64,000 nucleotides of DNA from Devosia sp. FJ2-5-3 (GTDB lineage: Bacteria > Pseudomonadota > Alphaproteobacteria > Rhizobiales > Devosiaceae). The notes under the pieces are model-generated. The model saw nothing but the letters and a program-made list of their open reading frames with translations. It was not told where the DNA came from and made no database searches. The first letter of the stretch is position 1. Every line of letters starts with the position of its first letter. Below, piece by piece: positions 26,843-36,371 of this stretch. The stretch spans positions 3,754,501 through 3,818,500 of the forward strand of contig NZ_CP104007.1 of assembly GCF_029201545.1 (NCBI RefSeq), read 5' to 3'. The translations under genes were made by a program, and so were the position numbers.

Positions 26843-27624
26843 GTGAACTCCTCCGGCTCACGAACTTTTCCCTCACCTATCCTCGCCAGAGCGCGCCGGC
26901 CCTTGTCGATATATCGCTCTCGCTGGTGCCGGGCGAAAAGCTCGCCATCATTGGCGAAAGCGGTTCAGGCAAGAGCACTCTGGCGCGCGCCATTGCCGAT
27001 CTCCTGCCCAGCGGCACGCAAATCACCGGCGAGATCTCCTGGCCAGCACTTGGCCGCCCGGCCCAGCCCGGCGTCGATTACGGCATGGTGTTTCAGGACC
27101 CGGGCTCCAATCTCAATCCTGTCCTGCGCATTGGCGAACAGGTTGGCGAAGCCGCCCAGCGCCATCTCGGCCTCAGTTGGCGGCAGGCCGAGGAAGTGGC
27201 GCTCGACCTCCTCAAGAAGGTCCAGATCCCGCAGCCCGAAGCCGCCCTGCGCGCTTACCCCCACCAGTTCTCCGGTGGACAGCGCCAGCGCATTGCCATT
27301 GCCGCTGCCATCGCCGCCAATCCGCGCCTGCTCATCGCCGACGAGGCGACCTCCGCGCTCGATACGCTGGTTCAGGCCGAGATCGTCCGGCTGATCCAGT
27401 CCCTCGTCACCAGCGAGAAGATGACGCTGCTCTTCATCACCCACGACATTGCGCTGGCCAGCCAATTGGCCGACCGCATCGCCGTCATGCACCAGGGCAA
27501 GCTGGTCGAGATTGGCCCGGCGCAAAGCCTCATCACCGCCCCCGCCAGCGCCTATACCAGGCACCTGCTCGATACCTATATCGATCTGGACGCTGCGCCC
27601 CGTATCATCGCGGGGGCGTCATGA
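26839..27624 (+). CDS. Peptide-type ABC transporter ATP-binding protein (DppD-like)
   Basis: The 261-residue ATPase has Walker A GESGSGKST, Q-loop VFQDPGSNLNP, signature FSGGQRQRIAIAAAIA and Walker B LLIADEATSALD. The usual Pro after the Walker B Glu is Ala (DEA), seen in many DppD-like proteins. It overlaps both neighbours by 4 nt. It pairs with the ATPase encoded next. Confidence 0.88.
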   Translation: MSELLRLTNFSLTYPRQSAPALVDISLSLVPGEKLAIIGESGSGKSTLARAIADLLPSGTQITGEISWPALGRPAQPGVDYGMVFQDPGSNLNPVLRIGEQVGEAAQRHLGLSWRQAEEVALDLLKKVQIPQPEAALRAYPHQFSGGQRQRIAIAAAIAANPRLLIADEATSALDTLVQAEIVRLIQSLVTSEKMTLLFITHDIALASQLADRIAVMHQGKLVEIGPAQSLITAPASAYTRHLLDTYIDLDAAPRIIAGAS

Positions 27625-28403
27625 CCCCAATTCTCGATGTAAAAGGTCTCACCAAGATTTATCGCAGCAATGGTCGCGTGGTGCAGGCGCTCGATGACGT
27701 CTCCTTCTCTCTGGCCGAAGGCGAGACGCTGGCCATTGTCGGGCCCTCGGGCAGCGGCAAATCCACCCTGTCGCGGGCCATTACCCGTCTCGTCGGCGTG
27801 GATAGCGGTGCAGTCCAATTTGCCGGCCAGGACTGGCTGGCCCTGACATCGGCTGATCTGCGCCGCCAGCGTCGGCAGATGCAGATGGTTTTCCAGGACC
27901 CGCTCGAAGCCCTCAATCCCCGCGCCAGCGTGTTCTCGGCCATTTCCGACCCGATCCGCATCCACCGCCTCGCGCCGCGTTCGGCCTGGCGCGCGGAGGT
28001 CTCGGCCCTGCTCGACCGCGTGCAATTGCCGACGAGCCTCTTAGATCGGGCCGTCCATGAAGTTTCAGGCGGCCAGCGCCAGCGCGTCGCCCTTGCGCGC
28101 GCACTTGCCTGCCGACCGCGCCTCATTGTGCTTGATGAAGCCGTCTCGGCGCTCGACGTGTCCCTGCGCGCGCGCATCATCGATCTCCTCATCGACCTCC
28201 AGCGGCAAGAAAAGCTCAGCTATCTCTTCGTGTCCCATGATCTGGGCGTGGTCAAAGCCATGGCCCATCGCACTGCGGTCATGGAAACCGGCCGCATCGT
28301 CGAGATCGGCCCCACACTTTCTGTCATCGACACTCCGCAATCGGACATGGCCAACGCGCTGATCGCCGCCGTGCCCCGCCTCCATCGCGGGCCATCGCAA
28401 TGA
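27621..28403 (+). CDS. Peptide-type ABC transporter ATP-binding protein (DppF-like)
   Basis: The protein has 260 residues from the ATG inside the preceding stop; the longer open frame belongs to a shadow reading of the previous gene. Motifs: Walker A GPSGSGKST, Q-loop VFQDPLEALNPR, signature VSGGQRQRVALARALA and Walker B IVLDEAVSALD. It completes the second peptide-type importer (binding protein, two permeases, two ATPases). Confidence 0.88.
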   Translation: MTPILDVKGLTKIYRSNGRVVQALDDVSFSLAEGETLAIVGPSGSGKSTLSRAITRLVGVDSGAVQFAGQDWLALTSADLRRQRRQMQMVFQDPLEALNPRASVFSAISDPIRIHRLAPRSAWRAEVSALLDRVQLPTSLLDRAVHEVSGGQRQRVALARALACRPRLIVLDEAVSALDVSLRARIIDLLIDLQRQEKLSYLFVSHDLGVVKAMAHRTAVMETGRIVEIGPTLSVIDTPQSDMANALIAAVPRLHRGPSQ

Positions 28404-28433
28404 GCAAAACCCTTTGGCTCGAGCGAGTGGCCT

Positions 28434-28545
28434 TACCCCCTCCCAACCTCCCCCTGAGAGGGGGAGGAGTTCATCGGTGGAACACCCAAACCCGACCAAA
28501 CTCGATGGGTCCCTCCCCCTATCAGGGGGAGGCTAGGAGGGGGTA
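28434..28545. repeat. BIME-like pair of inverted REP-type palindromes
   Basis: Arm 1 (28434-28467) starts TACCCCCTCC and contains the hairpin CTCCCCCT-GAG-AGGGGGAG. Arm 2 (28512-28545) ends GGAGGGGGTA and is almost the exact reverse complement of arm 1, with its own hairpin CTCCCCCT-ATC-AGGGGGAG. About 44 nt separate them. This arrangement is that of REP/BIME elements, and lies between the ABC operon and the aminotransferase gene. Confidence 0.8.
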
Positions 28546-28599
28546 CCCGCAAAACCAAATGCCAGACCAAAATCAAAAACCCAACGCCGAGAGGGCATC

Positions 28600-29703
28600 A
28601 TGAATTCCATCCCCTCCAATGTTCTGCTCGATCTGCCGCCCTTCCCGCCCAGCCGCGTTGCGGGCCTGGCAGACCGGACCGCCGCCCTTCTCAACACGAA
28701 AAACGATGTTGTGATCGTTCAGGGCGAGGCCATCCTCGCGCTTGAAGCGGCAGCAACAAGCCTTGGTCGCCCGGGCCTTAGGGCACTCAACATCGTCACC
28801 AGCCCCTATGGGGGCTTTTTCGGCACCTGGCTGGAACGGGTCGGCAGCAGCGTCACCAACCTCAGCGCCGAAAACGGCCTTCCGATCACGCTCGGAGCGG
28901 TCGAAGCCGCCTTCGCATCGGGATCGTTTGATCTCGTCGCGCTCGTTCATGCCGAGTCGGCGACAGGCATCCTCAATCCGCTCGAAGACATCGCGGCACT
29001 GGCCAAGAAGCACGGCGCGCTCGTTGTCGTCGATGCCGTCGCCTCCATTGGCGGCCACCCTGTCGAGGTGGATCGGCTGGGCATCGACATTGCCGTCATC
29101 GGCCCGCAAAAGGCGCTGGCCGGCTCGGCGGGGCTCTCCATGCTCTCGGTCAGTGCTGCCGCCTGGGCGCAGATCGAAAAGCCGGGTGCCACCGAGATTT
29201 CCTCGCTCTCCCTGCTCGATCTCAAGCGCAACTGGCTCGACAAGGGCCGCCAGGGCCTGCCCGGCATGCCCTCGAGCCTAGAGCTGCACGCCCTTGACGC
29301 CGCGCTCACGCGCATTGAGGCCGAAGGGATCGAGGCCGTCATTGCCCGCCACGTCACCGCCGCCAACGCCACGCGCGAGGCGCTCATCGCCTTGGGCCTC
29401 GTCGCCTTCACCCCGGCCGACACAGCGTCCAATCTCGCCACCGCAGTCGTGCTTCCCCCCGCCATCCGGGCCGCTGACGCCCTTGCCGCCCTCGCGCCGC
29501 TCAATACCCAGATTTCGGCCAGCGTCGGGGCGGTATCTGACAGGGTCCTGCGCATCCAGCACACCGGCCGGACCGCGCGCTTCGAAGCCGTTGCCGCCAA
29601 TATTACGGCACTGGCTGGGGTTCTGAACCAGCTTGGACATGAGGCAGATGCCGGAGCGGCGCTGGCCCGCATCTTCAGTGCCTATAACAGGACGGCTGCA
29701 TGA
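28600..29703 (+). CDS. Class V aminotransferase (alanine-glyoxylate/serine-pyruvate type)
   Basis: The 367-residue PLP enzyme has the fold-type I layout. The Schiff-base Lys is K171 in GPQKALAGSAG; the PLP-contacting Asp is in VVVDAVASIGGHP; the substrate loop contains ALVHAESATGIL. Closest groups by appearance are serine-pyruvate and alanine-glyoxylate aminotransferases, or 2-aminoethylphosphonate-type enzymes. The next gene overlaps by 4 nt. Following the second peptide-type transporter, it may process an imported amino compound, but the amino donor is not determinable. Confidence 0.82.
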   Translation: MNSIPSNVLLDLPPFPPSRVAGLADRTAALLNTKNDVVIVQGEAILALEAAATSLGRPGLRALNIVTSPYGGFFGTWLERVGSSVTNLSAENGLPITLGAVEAAFASGSFDLVALVHAESATGILNPLEDIAALAKKHGALVVVDAVASIGGHPVEVDRLGIDIAVIGPQKALAGSAGLSMLSVSAAAWAQIEKPGATEISSLSLLDLKRNWLDKGRQGLPGMPSSLELHALDAALTRIEAEGIEAVIARHVTAANATREALIALGLVAFTPADTASNLATAVVLPPAIRAADALAALAPLNTQISASVGAVSDRVLRIQHTGRTARFEAVAANITALAGVLNQLGHEADAGAALARIFSAYNRTAA

Positions 29704-30407
29704 TCCGCGCCGTTCTTTTCGACCTCGACGACACCATCATCTTTTCCTACGCCAACCCCGCTCCTGCCTGGCGCGCCGTGGCCGAGGAGTTCTCGGCCCA
29801 TCTTGGCGATGCCCCCATTGACGCGGTCGCCAAGGCGCTGGCCGACAGCACGGCAACCTTTCTCAGCGATGACGAGAACCGTCGCCGCTGGCGCCTGGAA
29901 GCGGTCGCGACCCGCCGCGCCGTGGTGCGCGATGCGCTGGTCAATGCCGGCTTTCCCCATCTGGGCGCGCTCGCGCCCCAGATCGGGGACCGCTACGCGG
30001 CCTATCGCGAAGAGAACATGTATCTCTATCCCGATGCGCTCGAGGTCATCGACAGTTTCCGCGACCGAGGGGTGAAGCTCGGGCTCGTCACCAATGGGGC
30101 GACCGAGGTGCAGAACTGGAAGATCGACTCCTTTGGCCTGCGCGATCGCTTCGACCATTTCCAGGTCGAGGAGGAAGCCGGTTACGGCAAGCCGGACGGT
30201 CGCGCCTATGTCGAGACCCTGGCCGCCCTCGACGTGTCCCCCGAGGACGCGATCATGGTCGGCGACGATCTCGTCTGGGACGTGTTGGCCCCAAAAAGAC
30301 TCGGCATGAAAGGGGTATGGTGCAACCGGTTCGAGCTCGCCCTTCCCGCCTCTGCCGAGGCCATTCCCGACCGCGTCATCACCCGACTATCCGAACTGCT
30401 CGCTTGA
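29700..30407 (+). CDS. HAD-family hydrolase
   Basis: The 235-residue phosphatase-like enzyme has HAD motif I FDLDDTI (nucleophile D8, acid D10), motif II LVTNGATE, a Lys in GYGKPDGRAY and motif IV IMVGDDLVWDV. The helical cap between motifs I and II and the overall length suit the YjjG/phosphoglycolate phosphatase-like group. It is co-translated with the aminotransferase. Substrate unknown; a phosphorylated amino- or keto-acid would suit the context. Confidence 0.85.
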   Translation: MIRAVLFDLDDTIIFSYANPAPAWRAVAEEFSAHLGDAPIDAVAKALADSTATFLSDDENRRRWRLEAVATRRAVVRDALVNAGFPHLGALAPQIGDRYAAYREENMYLYPDALEVIDSFRDRGVKLGLVTNGATEVQNWKIDSFGLRDRFDHFQVEEEAGYGKPDGRAYVETLAALDVSPEDAIMVGDDLVWDVLAPKRLGMKGVWCNRFELALPASAEAIPDRVITRLSELLA

Positions 30408-30435
30408 GCAGCATTTTGCTCGTTTGGCCCCGCCA

Positions 30436-30456
30436 AATGCTAACAGTCTGCTAACC
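30436..30456 (-). repeat. 21-nt TTAGCA motif, copy 1
   Basis: On the minus strand this begins GGTTAGCAGACTG and continues TTAGCATT: two direct TTAGCA half-sites with TTAG-N7-TTAG spacing. Copies 2 and 3 at 37717-37737 and 61453-61473 each differ at two of 21 positions. Confidence 0.6.
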
Positions 30457-30575
30457 AATTCCCCCCAAATGTCACGGCGTGAAGCGTTGTCGCAATGTCA
30501 CAATCGGGGTTCACGAATATGCGAGTGATTGCTCCCGTTAACATTTCATGAGTAATGAATTTTGCGAAGTATTGC

Positions 30576-30598
30576 CGCGAATCTCGTCCGGATTCGCG
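30576..30598 (+). promoter_or_regulatory. Inverted repeat in the L,D-transpeptidase leader
   Basis: Arms CGCGAATC and GATTCGCG pair perfectly across 7 nt, ending 27 nt before the ATG. There is no T-run, so it is more likely an operator or leader hairpin than a terminator. Confidence 0.4.
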
Positions 30599-30625
30599 TT
30601 GCGTCTCGCCTAGTCAGGAGCGGAA

Positions 30626-32323
30626 ATGAACAAGGTTGCGATCAGTCTGGTGGCTCTCTTTGCCTTGGCGGGCCTCGGAGCGACGCAGGCGCAAGATATT
30701 GCCAGCCTTGAGATTTCTCCCGTCGTCATCGCTCCGGCGAAGACGCCACTGGCCCAGACGATCAAGGCCGGGCTGTCCTCGGCCTATTACGGCGCCCAGC
30801 GCGACAGTGTCGCCTACAACGAAGGCCAGAGCCTTTATTTCCTCTATGGCGAACGCTATTTCGAGCCGATCTGGCTCGGACAGGGCGCCGATGGGTCGAT
30901 CACCTTCTCCCCAGCCGCCCAGAAGATCATTTCGCTCTTCGAAAACGCCGCCAGCGAAGGCCTCCGCCCGCAAGACTATCTCACTGCAGATATTGATCTT
31001 TCTCGCGCCAATAGCGGCAATCCGACGGCGCTCGCCGGCCTTGAGACCGCTTTCTCCGCAGCCGTGCTGCGCTATGCCGACCATTTGCACAATGGCCGCA
31101 TCAAGCCGCAATCGGTAAGCGCCAATCTCGATATCAGGCACAAGCCGATCGATGGCGCCAAGCTGTTGGAAAATCTGGCTAAGAGCGCCGACCCTGCGCC
31201 CATCCTCGCCTCACTCGGCCCCAAACATCCCGAATTCCTGGCCCTCAGGACGGCCCTCGCCAATTTCGACCAGAACACATCTCAGCGCCCTATTCCGATC
31301 GGGGAAGGCCCGGTCCTCAAGATTGGCGGCAATGATGCCCGGGTTCCGGCCATTCGCGCCCGGCTTGAGCTGCCCGCCGCCCCGGACAATGTCTACGACA
31401 ACACGCTCGGGGATGCCGTCAAAGCTTTCCAGGATAGTCTTGGCCTTGAGGTGGACGGGGTGATCGGGCCGGCAACCATCGCCGCGCTGAACGGCGGCAA
31501 TGCCACGCGCCGCGAGGACATTCTGGCCAATATGGAACGCTGGCGCTGGATGCCGTCGGACCTCGGAAAGTTCAATGTCTTCGTCAACATCCCCGAATTC
31601 CGCTTGTCAATTCAACGGGATGGCCGCGAGGAATACACGACGCGCGTCGTTGTCGGCACCACCAAGAACCAGACGCCGATATTCTCGGACAACATTCGCC
31701 ATGTGGTGGTGAACCCCTATTGGAACGTGCCCTCCTCCATCATCAAGGGGGAGATCGCGCCGGCCGTGATGCGCAATCCGGCCTATACCGACAACCAGAA
31801 TATGGACCTGCTCTACAACGGCACCCCGGTCAGTCCCTGGCAGGTCGATTGGAGCCAGGTTTCGACCACCAACTTCCCGTTCCGCGTGCGCCAGCGCCCG
31901 GGGCCGGGCAATGCCCTGGGCCAGATCAAGTTCCTCTTCCCCAACAAGCACGACGTCTATCTGCACGACACGCCGTCCAAGGGCTTGTTTTCACGCTCTT
32001 TCCGCGCCTTCAGCCATGGCTGTGTCCGGGTCCAGGATCCACTGGCCTTCGCCGATGCGCTGATGGCAAACGAGCCCAATATCAGCCGCACCTCGCTCGA
32101 GGGCATGTTCGGTCCGTCCGAGCGCTGGGTGAACCCGCAGACGCAGATTCCCGTGCATCTGGCCTATTTCACCCTGCGGGTGGACGCCGATGGCACGATC
32201 AAATCCTATGGCGACGTCTATGGTCACAATGAAAAGCTCATTGCCGCCATGGGCCTGACCGCCAGTTCGGCCCCGGCCATCATCGCCCAGTCCGAAGCCA
32301 TCCCAGACGAGCTTGCGCCCTGA
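30626..32323 (+). CDS. L,D-transpeptidase (YcbB/LdtD-like)
   Basis: The 565-residue periplasmic enzyme makes 3-3 cross-links in peptidoglycan or attaches partners to it. A Sec signal (LVALFALAGLGATQAQ) leads. A peptidoglycan-binding helix bundle sits near residues 240-290 (GDAVKAFQDSLGLEVDGVIG). The YkuD domain follows, with H447 in LHDTPSK and the catalytic S-H-G-C-V-R (C466). Order and length match YcbB-type enzymes (550-620 residues). The ATG follows AGGAGCG. Adjacent to another peptidoglycan-related gene. Confidence 0.93.
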   Translation: MNKVAISLVALFALAGLGATQAQDIASLEISPVVIAPAKTPLAQTIKAGLSSAYYGAQRDSVAYNEGQSLYFLYGERYFEPIWLGQGADGSITFSPAAQKIISLFENAASEGLRPQDYLTADIDLSRANSGNPTALAGLETAFSAAVLRYADHLHNGRIKPQSVSANLDIRHKPIDGAKLLENLAKSADPAPILASLGPKHPEFLALRTALANFDQNTSQRPIPIGEGPVLKIGGNDARVPAIRARLELPAAPDNVYDNTLGDAVKAFQDSLGLEVDGVIGPATIAALNGGNATRREDILANMERWRWMPSDLGKFNVFVNIPEFRLSIQRDGREEYTTRVVVGTTKNQTPIFSDNIRHVVVNPYWNVPSSIIKGEIAPAVMRNPAYTDNQNMDLLYNGTPVSPWQVDWSQVSTTNFPFRVRQRPGPGNALGQIKFLFPNKHDVYLHDTPSKGLFSRSFRAFSHGCVRVQDPLAFADALMANEPNISRTSLEGMFGPSERWVNPQTQIPVHLAYFTLRVDADGTIKSYGDVYGHNEKLIAAMGLTASSAPAIIAQSEAIPDELAP

Positions 32324-32429
32324 GGGCGAAGGCGCAGCTTAATTTCCTCTTTACTTTTCGGCCATTCTTGTGCCCCCATTGGGTCGCTATAACGAAGGCG
32401 TGAGGGGCCGCTTCTACCGGTTCACACCT

Positions 32430-32468
32430 CGTTAGCGTTAAGAAAATCGTGCGATTTTCGCGCTAACG
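32430..32468 (+). promoter_or_regulatory. Long perfect double-arm hairpin upstream of DUF882 gene
   Basis: Outer arms CGTTAGCG (32430-32437) and CGCTAACG (32461-32468) enclose inner arms GAAAATCG (32442-32449) and CGATTTTC (32452-32459), with only TTAA and G unpaired between the two stems. It ends 16 nt before the first possible start of the next gene and has no T-run, suggesting an operator or translational control structure. Confidence 0.6.
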
Positions 32469-32484
32469 TCCAATCAGACTGGCA

Positions 32485-34269
32485 TTGAACCGGGCAGAGT
32501 TTGGCGTGACGGGGAATAGCTTTTTGCAGCGTAGGAATTTGCTTCAGCGGGCAGCGATCGCCTTGGCGGGTCTTGGTCTGGCCTTGGGCTTGACCGTTTC
32601 GCCGGCGCTCGCCGCCACGGAACGCGCGCTTTACATCCACTACACCCATACCAAGGAAACCGCGCGCATCGTTTTCAAGCGCAACGGGCAATATGTTCAG
32701 TCCGGGCTTCGCGAGCTTAACCAGTTCCTTCGCGACTGGCGCCGCAATGAGCCGGCCAATATGGACCCGCGCCTGTTTGACCTTGTCTGGGAAGTCTACC
32801 AGGAAGTGGGTGGCTCCCAGCCGATCAACGTGGTTTCGGCCTATCGCTCTCCCAAGACAAACGAAATGCTGCGCCAGACCTCGTCCGGCGTCGCCGAGAA
32901 CAGCCAGCACACCAAGGGCCACGCCATGGATTTCTTCATCCCTGGCATTTCGCTGACAAAATTGCGTGCCGTGGCGATGCGCAAGCAGGTCGGTGGCGTC
33001 GGCTATTATCCGAATTCGGGCAGCCCGTTCGTGCATCTGGACACAGGCTCAGTGCGCGCCTGGCCGCGCATGACCCGCGCCCAGCTCAAGGAAATCTTTC
33101 CGGACGGCAAGACCCTGCATCTGCCGACCGACGGCAAGCCCCTGTCCCAGCAAGGCTATCAATTGGCCATGGCCGAATGGCAGCGCTGCCAGTCGGTACC
33201 CTGCAGCGATTCCAGCGGTGGCACGCGTGTTGCATCCAATGGCGGAAGCGGTGGTGGCGGCGGCGGCACGTTGATGGACATGTTGTTCGGCGGCAAGCAG
33301 CAGCAGGCCCCCGCGGCAGCACCTGCACCTGCCCCCGTCCAGGTTGCGGCGATCGCGCCGGCACCGGTGGCGCCGGTGCAGGCCGGGCTCACATCTCCGG
33401 CTTCAGCGCCCTTGCCTGCTCCGCGCCCATCGAGCCTTTTTGCGGCTGCGACAGCTGCTCCGGTGACCACACCCGCCGCTGCGCCCGTTGAAGTCGCCTC
33501 GACTTCCCCGAACTATCTGCCATTCTCCACTGTCGGCAGCGCGCCACTGGCCCCCGAGGAGCTGACTGCGGCCGCGGTTGCACCCATTCCACTGATGAAA
33601 TCGGAGACCTTGCGCGTCGCCACGGCCTCGACGCTTCCCGCCGGCGATGCGGTCAGCGCACTGGCCGCACTGACCGAGCCACCGGTCCCTCGTCCGCGTG
33701 TCCTGATGACGGATCAACCATCCAGCGAGACGCTGACAGCCTATCTGCCCACCGCTCCGGCGACGCCCTCGGCACAACAATCGCTGCAGGACATTATTGC
33801 GCGGACGGTGATGCCCGGCCCGGTCGTGAACGCCGCCCTTGCGCCGCCGCAGCCATCGCGTCTGCCGATGCTGGCCGGAGAAGATCGGCCTGACAGGATC
33901 GAAACCGCATCGATTGGACCGGCAGCGCGCGGAGATTTGTCGAGCCTCTTCGACGAGACTTTTGCGGCCGCGACGGAAGCTCAGACCGATACCCTGGCCC
34001 TGGCACTTCAAGGCCATGTTGCGCCGCGCGCAGCGGATGCCGGGATGCGCAGCCCCGATCTGGTCGCGCCGGATTTGGAGCATGTTGCCGATATCTTCAT
34101 GACCCCGGCCAGCCTGCACTCGGAACAGTTCGCCGTCATTTTCGACCATGACGAGGCCGATTTCGACCCGACGCCGGAAATGGGACGGTTCGTGACAGTC
34201 ATGGGCGTGGGCCATGTGGCGCAGACGCTAAGCCCGAATAGTTTTTCTACCGGCATCGCGCAAAACTAG
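32485..34269 (+). CDS. DUF882/M15-type peptidoglycan-acting protein
   Basis: The frame gives 594 residues from a TTG at 32485; a GTG at 32506 is an equally good or better start and leaves a shorter leader. The N-terminus has a Tat-like signal (LQRRNLLQRAAIALAGLGLA). Residues about 45-200 form the DUF882 (YcbK-like, peptidase M15) domain: VVSAYRSPKTNEMLR, NSQHTKGHAMDFFIPG and VHLDTGSVRAW hold the His/Asp/His zinc ligands. The remaining 380 residues are Ala/Pro-rich, low complexity and probably disordered or wall-spanning. It may cut or modify peptidoglycan in the periplasm, next to an L,D-transpeptidase. Confidence 0.82.
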   Translation: MNRAEFGVTGNSFLQRRNLLQRAAIALAGLGLALGLTVSPALAATERALYIHYTHTKETARIVFKRNGQYVQSGLRELNQFLRDWRRNEPANMDPRLFDLVWEVYQEVGGSQPINVVSAYRSPKTNEMLRQTSSGVAENSQHTKGHAMDFFIPGISLTKLRAVAMRKQVGGVGYYPNSGSPFVHLDTGSVRAWPRMTRAQLKEIFPDGKTLHLPTDGKPLSQQGYQLAMAEWQRCQSVPCSDSSGGTRVASNGGSGGGGGGTLMDMLFGGKQQQAPAAAPAPAPVQVAAIAPAPVAPVQAGLTSPASAPLPAPRPSSLFAAATAAPVTTPAAAPVEVASTSPNYLPFSTVGSAPLAPEELTAAAVAPIPLMKSETLRVATASTLPAGDAVSALAALTEPPVPRPRVLMTDQPSSETLTAYLPTAPATPSAQQSLQDIIARTVMPGPVVNAALAPPQPSRLPMLAGEDRPDRIETASIGPAARGDLSSLFDETFAAATEAQTDTLALALQGHVAPRAADAGMRSPDLVAPDLEHVADIFMTPASLHSEQFAVIFDHDEADFDPTPEMGRFVTVMGVGHVAQTLSPNSFSTGIAQN

Positions 34270-34410
34270 TTCCGCATAGACGACGTATAAGGATCAGGAT
34301 TGTTCGCTACGGGGTTTTCCCGGAGCGAACGTCACTTTTTTGGCGACTTATTGCCAAGCCCGGGACTGGAGCCTAAGAGTTTGGGCTAGACCTCAACCAA
34401 GGAGCCTCGC

Positions 34411-36339
34411 TTGGCCGAGAAGCCGAATACCCCCCTGCTCGATACCATCAAAAATCCGGCTGATCTGCGGGCCTTGCCTCGGGAACAGCTCCGCCAGCTT
34501 GCCGATGAGGTTCGCACGGAGATGGTGGACGCAGTGTCCGTCACAGGCGGGCATCTGGGCGCAGGGTTGGGGGTGGTTGAACTGACTGTTGCGCTTCATG
34601 CGGTCTTCGATACGCCACATGACAGGATCATCTGGGATGTCGGGCACCAGGCCTATCCCCACAAGATCCTGACCGGTCGACGCGATCGTATGCGCACGCT
34701 GCGACAGAAGGACGGGCTTTCCGGTTTTACCCGTCGCGCCGAGAGTGAGTACGACCCGTTTGGCGCCGGCCATTCGTCGACATCCATATCCGCCGGCCTC
34801 GGCATGGCGGTGGCCAGCCAGCACCTCGAAACACCGCGCAATGTCGTAGCCGTCATCGGCGACGGGGCCATGTCGGCAGGCATGGCTTATGAGGCGATGA
34901 ACAATGCGGGCGCCATGGATGCGCGTCTCGTCGTCATCCTCAACGACAATGACATGTCGATTGCCCCGCCGACCGGGGCCCTGCGCGCCTATCTGGCGCG
35001 GCTCGTGTCCAGCCCCGCCTATCGCGGTACGCGCGAGGCGGCGAAGTCCGTCGTGCACAAGCTGCCGCAATTCCTGCATGAGCCGGCCCGCAAGACCGAG
35101 GAATTCGCCCGCGCCTTCCTCGCCGGTGGCACGCTGTTCGAGGAGTTGGGCTTTTACTACGTCGGGCCGATCGATGGGCATAATCTCGACCATCTTCTGC
35201 CCGTGCTCGACAATGTCCGCGAGATGGACAGCGGCCCGGTGCTGATCCATGTCGTGACCAAAAAGGGCAAGGGCTATGGCCCGGCGGAGAGCTCCGCGGA
35301 CAAATATCATGGCGTTTCAAAATTCAACGTCGTCACCGGCGCCCAGGCCAAGGCACCTTCCAACGCACCATCCTACACATCTGTCTTTGCCCAGTCGCTG
35401 GTGCAGGAAGCCGAGAACGACCCACGCGTCGTGGCCGTAACCGCTGCAATGCCCTCGGGTACCGGCCTCGACAAATTCGCCGAAATTTTCCCGGACCGCA
35501 TTTTCGACGTGGGCATTGCCGAACAGCACGCCGTGACCTTTGCGGCTGGCCTCGCCAGCGAGGGCATGCGCCCGTTCTGCGCCATCTACTCAACCTTCCT
35601 GCAGCGCGCCTATGACCAGGTCATCCACGACGTGGCCATCCAGGGCCTGCCGGTGCGTTTTGCCATAGACCGGGCTGGTTTCGTCGGGGCCGACGGCCCA
35701 ACCCATGCGGGCAATTACGACAATGCCTATCTCGGCGCTATTCCGGGCATGGTGTTGATGGCGGCCGCCGACGAGGCAGAGTTGCGGCACATGGTTGCAA
35801 CCGCGACCGCCTATGATCGCGGACCGATTGCCTTCCGCTATCCACGCGGAGACGGCATGGGGGTCGACATGCCGGCGCGTGGGCAGCTCCTGCCGATCGG
35901 CAAGGGCCGCGTGCTCCGCCAGGGCAGCACGATCGCGCTGCTGTCCTATGGCACGCGACTCGGCGAGGTCCTCGCCGCTGCCGACAAGCTGGCGGCCCTT
36001 GGGTTGAACCCCACCATCGCCGATGCGCGCTTCATGAAGCCGCTGGATGAAGAACTCATTGCCAGACTGGCCCAAAGCCATGATCTGCTGGTGACGACGG
36101 AGGAAGGCGGGATCGGCGGTTTTGGCAGCCATGTGGCGAGTTTCCTTGCGACCAACGGGCTGCTGGATGGCAAGCTGCGGTTCCGTCCGCTCATGATCCC
36201 AGACCGCTTCGACGAGCATTCAAGCCAGAACGACATGTACAAGGCGGCCGGCCTCGATGCTCATGGCATCGTCTCAACGGTGCTTGGCGCGCTTGGCTAT
36301 GATGAGGCGGCCCAGAAGGCTGCTTTGGCGGGGGCCTGA
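34411..36339 (+). CDS. dxs: 1-deoxy-D-xylulose-5-phosphate synthase
   Basis: The 642-residue enzyme condenses pyruvate and glyceraldehyde 3-phosphate, the first step of the MEP isoprenoid pathway; it needs thiamine diphosphate and Mg2+. Start is a TTG at 34411 after AAGGAG. Landmarks: [19 protein letters not shown], the ThDP motif [18 protein letters not shown], the second-half [18 protein letters not shown] and the transketolase C-domain [14 protein letters not shown]. Length matches the family (620-640). Confidence 0.97.
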   Translation: MAEKPNTPLLDTIKNPADLRALPREQLRQLADEVRTEMVDAVSVTGGHLGAGLGVVELTVALHAVFDTPHDRIIWDVGHQAYPHKILTGRRDRMRTLRQKDGLSGFTRRAESEYDPFGAGHSSTSISAGLGMAVASQHLETPRNVVAVIGDGAMSAGMAYEAMNNAGAMDARLVVILNDNDMSIAPPTGALRAYLARLVSSPAYRGTREAAKSVVHKLPQFLHEPARKTEEFARAFLAGGTLFEELGFYYVGPIDGHNLDHLLPVLDNVREMDSGPVLIHVVTKKGKGYGPAESSADKYHGVSKFNVVTGAQAKAPSNAPSYTSVFAQSLVQEAENDPRVVAVTAAMPSGTGLDKFAEIFPDRIFDVGIAEQHAVTFAAGLASEGMRPFCAIYSTFLQRAYDQVIHDVAIQGLPVRFAIDRAGFVGADGPTHAGNYDNAYLGAIPGMVLMAAADEAELRHMVATATAYDRGPIAFRYPRGDGMGVDMPARGQLLPIGKGRVLRQGSTIALLSYGTRLGEVLAAADKLAALGLNPTIADARFMKPLDEELIARLAQSHDLLVTTEEGGIGGFGSHVASFLATNGLLDGKLRFRPLMIPDRFDEHSSQNDMYKAAGLDAHGIVSTVLGALGYDEAAQKAALAGA

Positions 36340-36346
36340 GCCGGTT

Positions 36347-36370
36347 GGGAGGAGGCCCTGCCTCCTTCCC
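36347..36370. terminator. Hairpin after dxs
   Basis: GGGAGGAGGC (36347-36356) pairs with GCCTCCTTCCC (36360-36370) with one bulge, between the convergent dxs and Lrp genes. No strong T-run, so moderate support only. Confidence 0.45.
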
Positions 36371-36371
36371 A

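Noticed and set aside
28400..28603. A 67-residue open frame after the second peptide-type importer
   Set aside because: It runs through the BIME-like repeat and encodes low-complexity Pro/Gly sequence.
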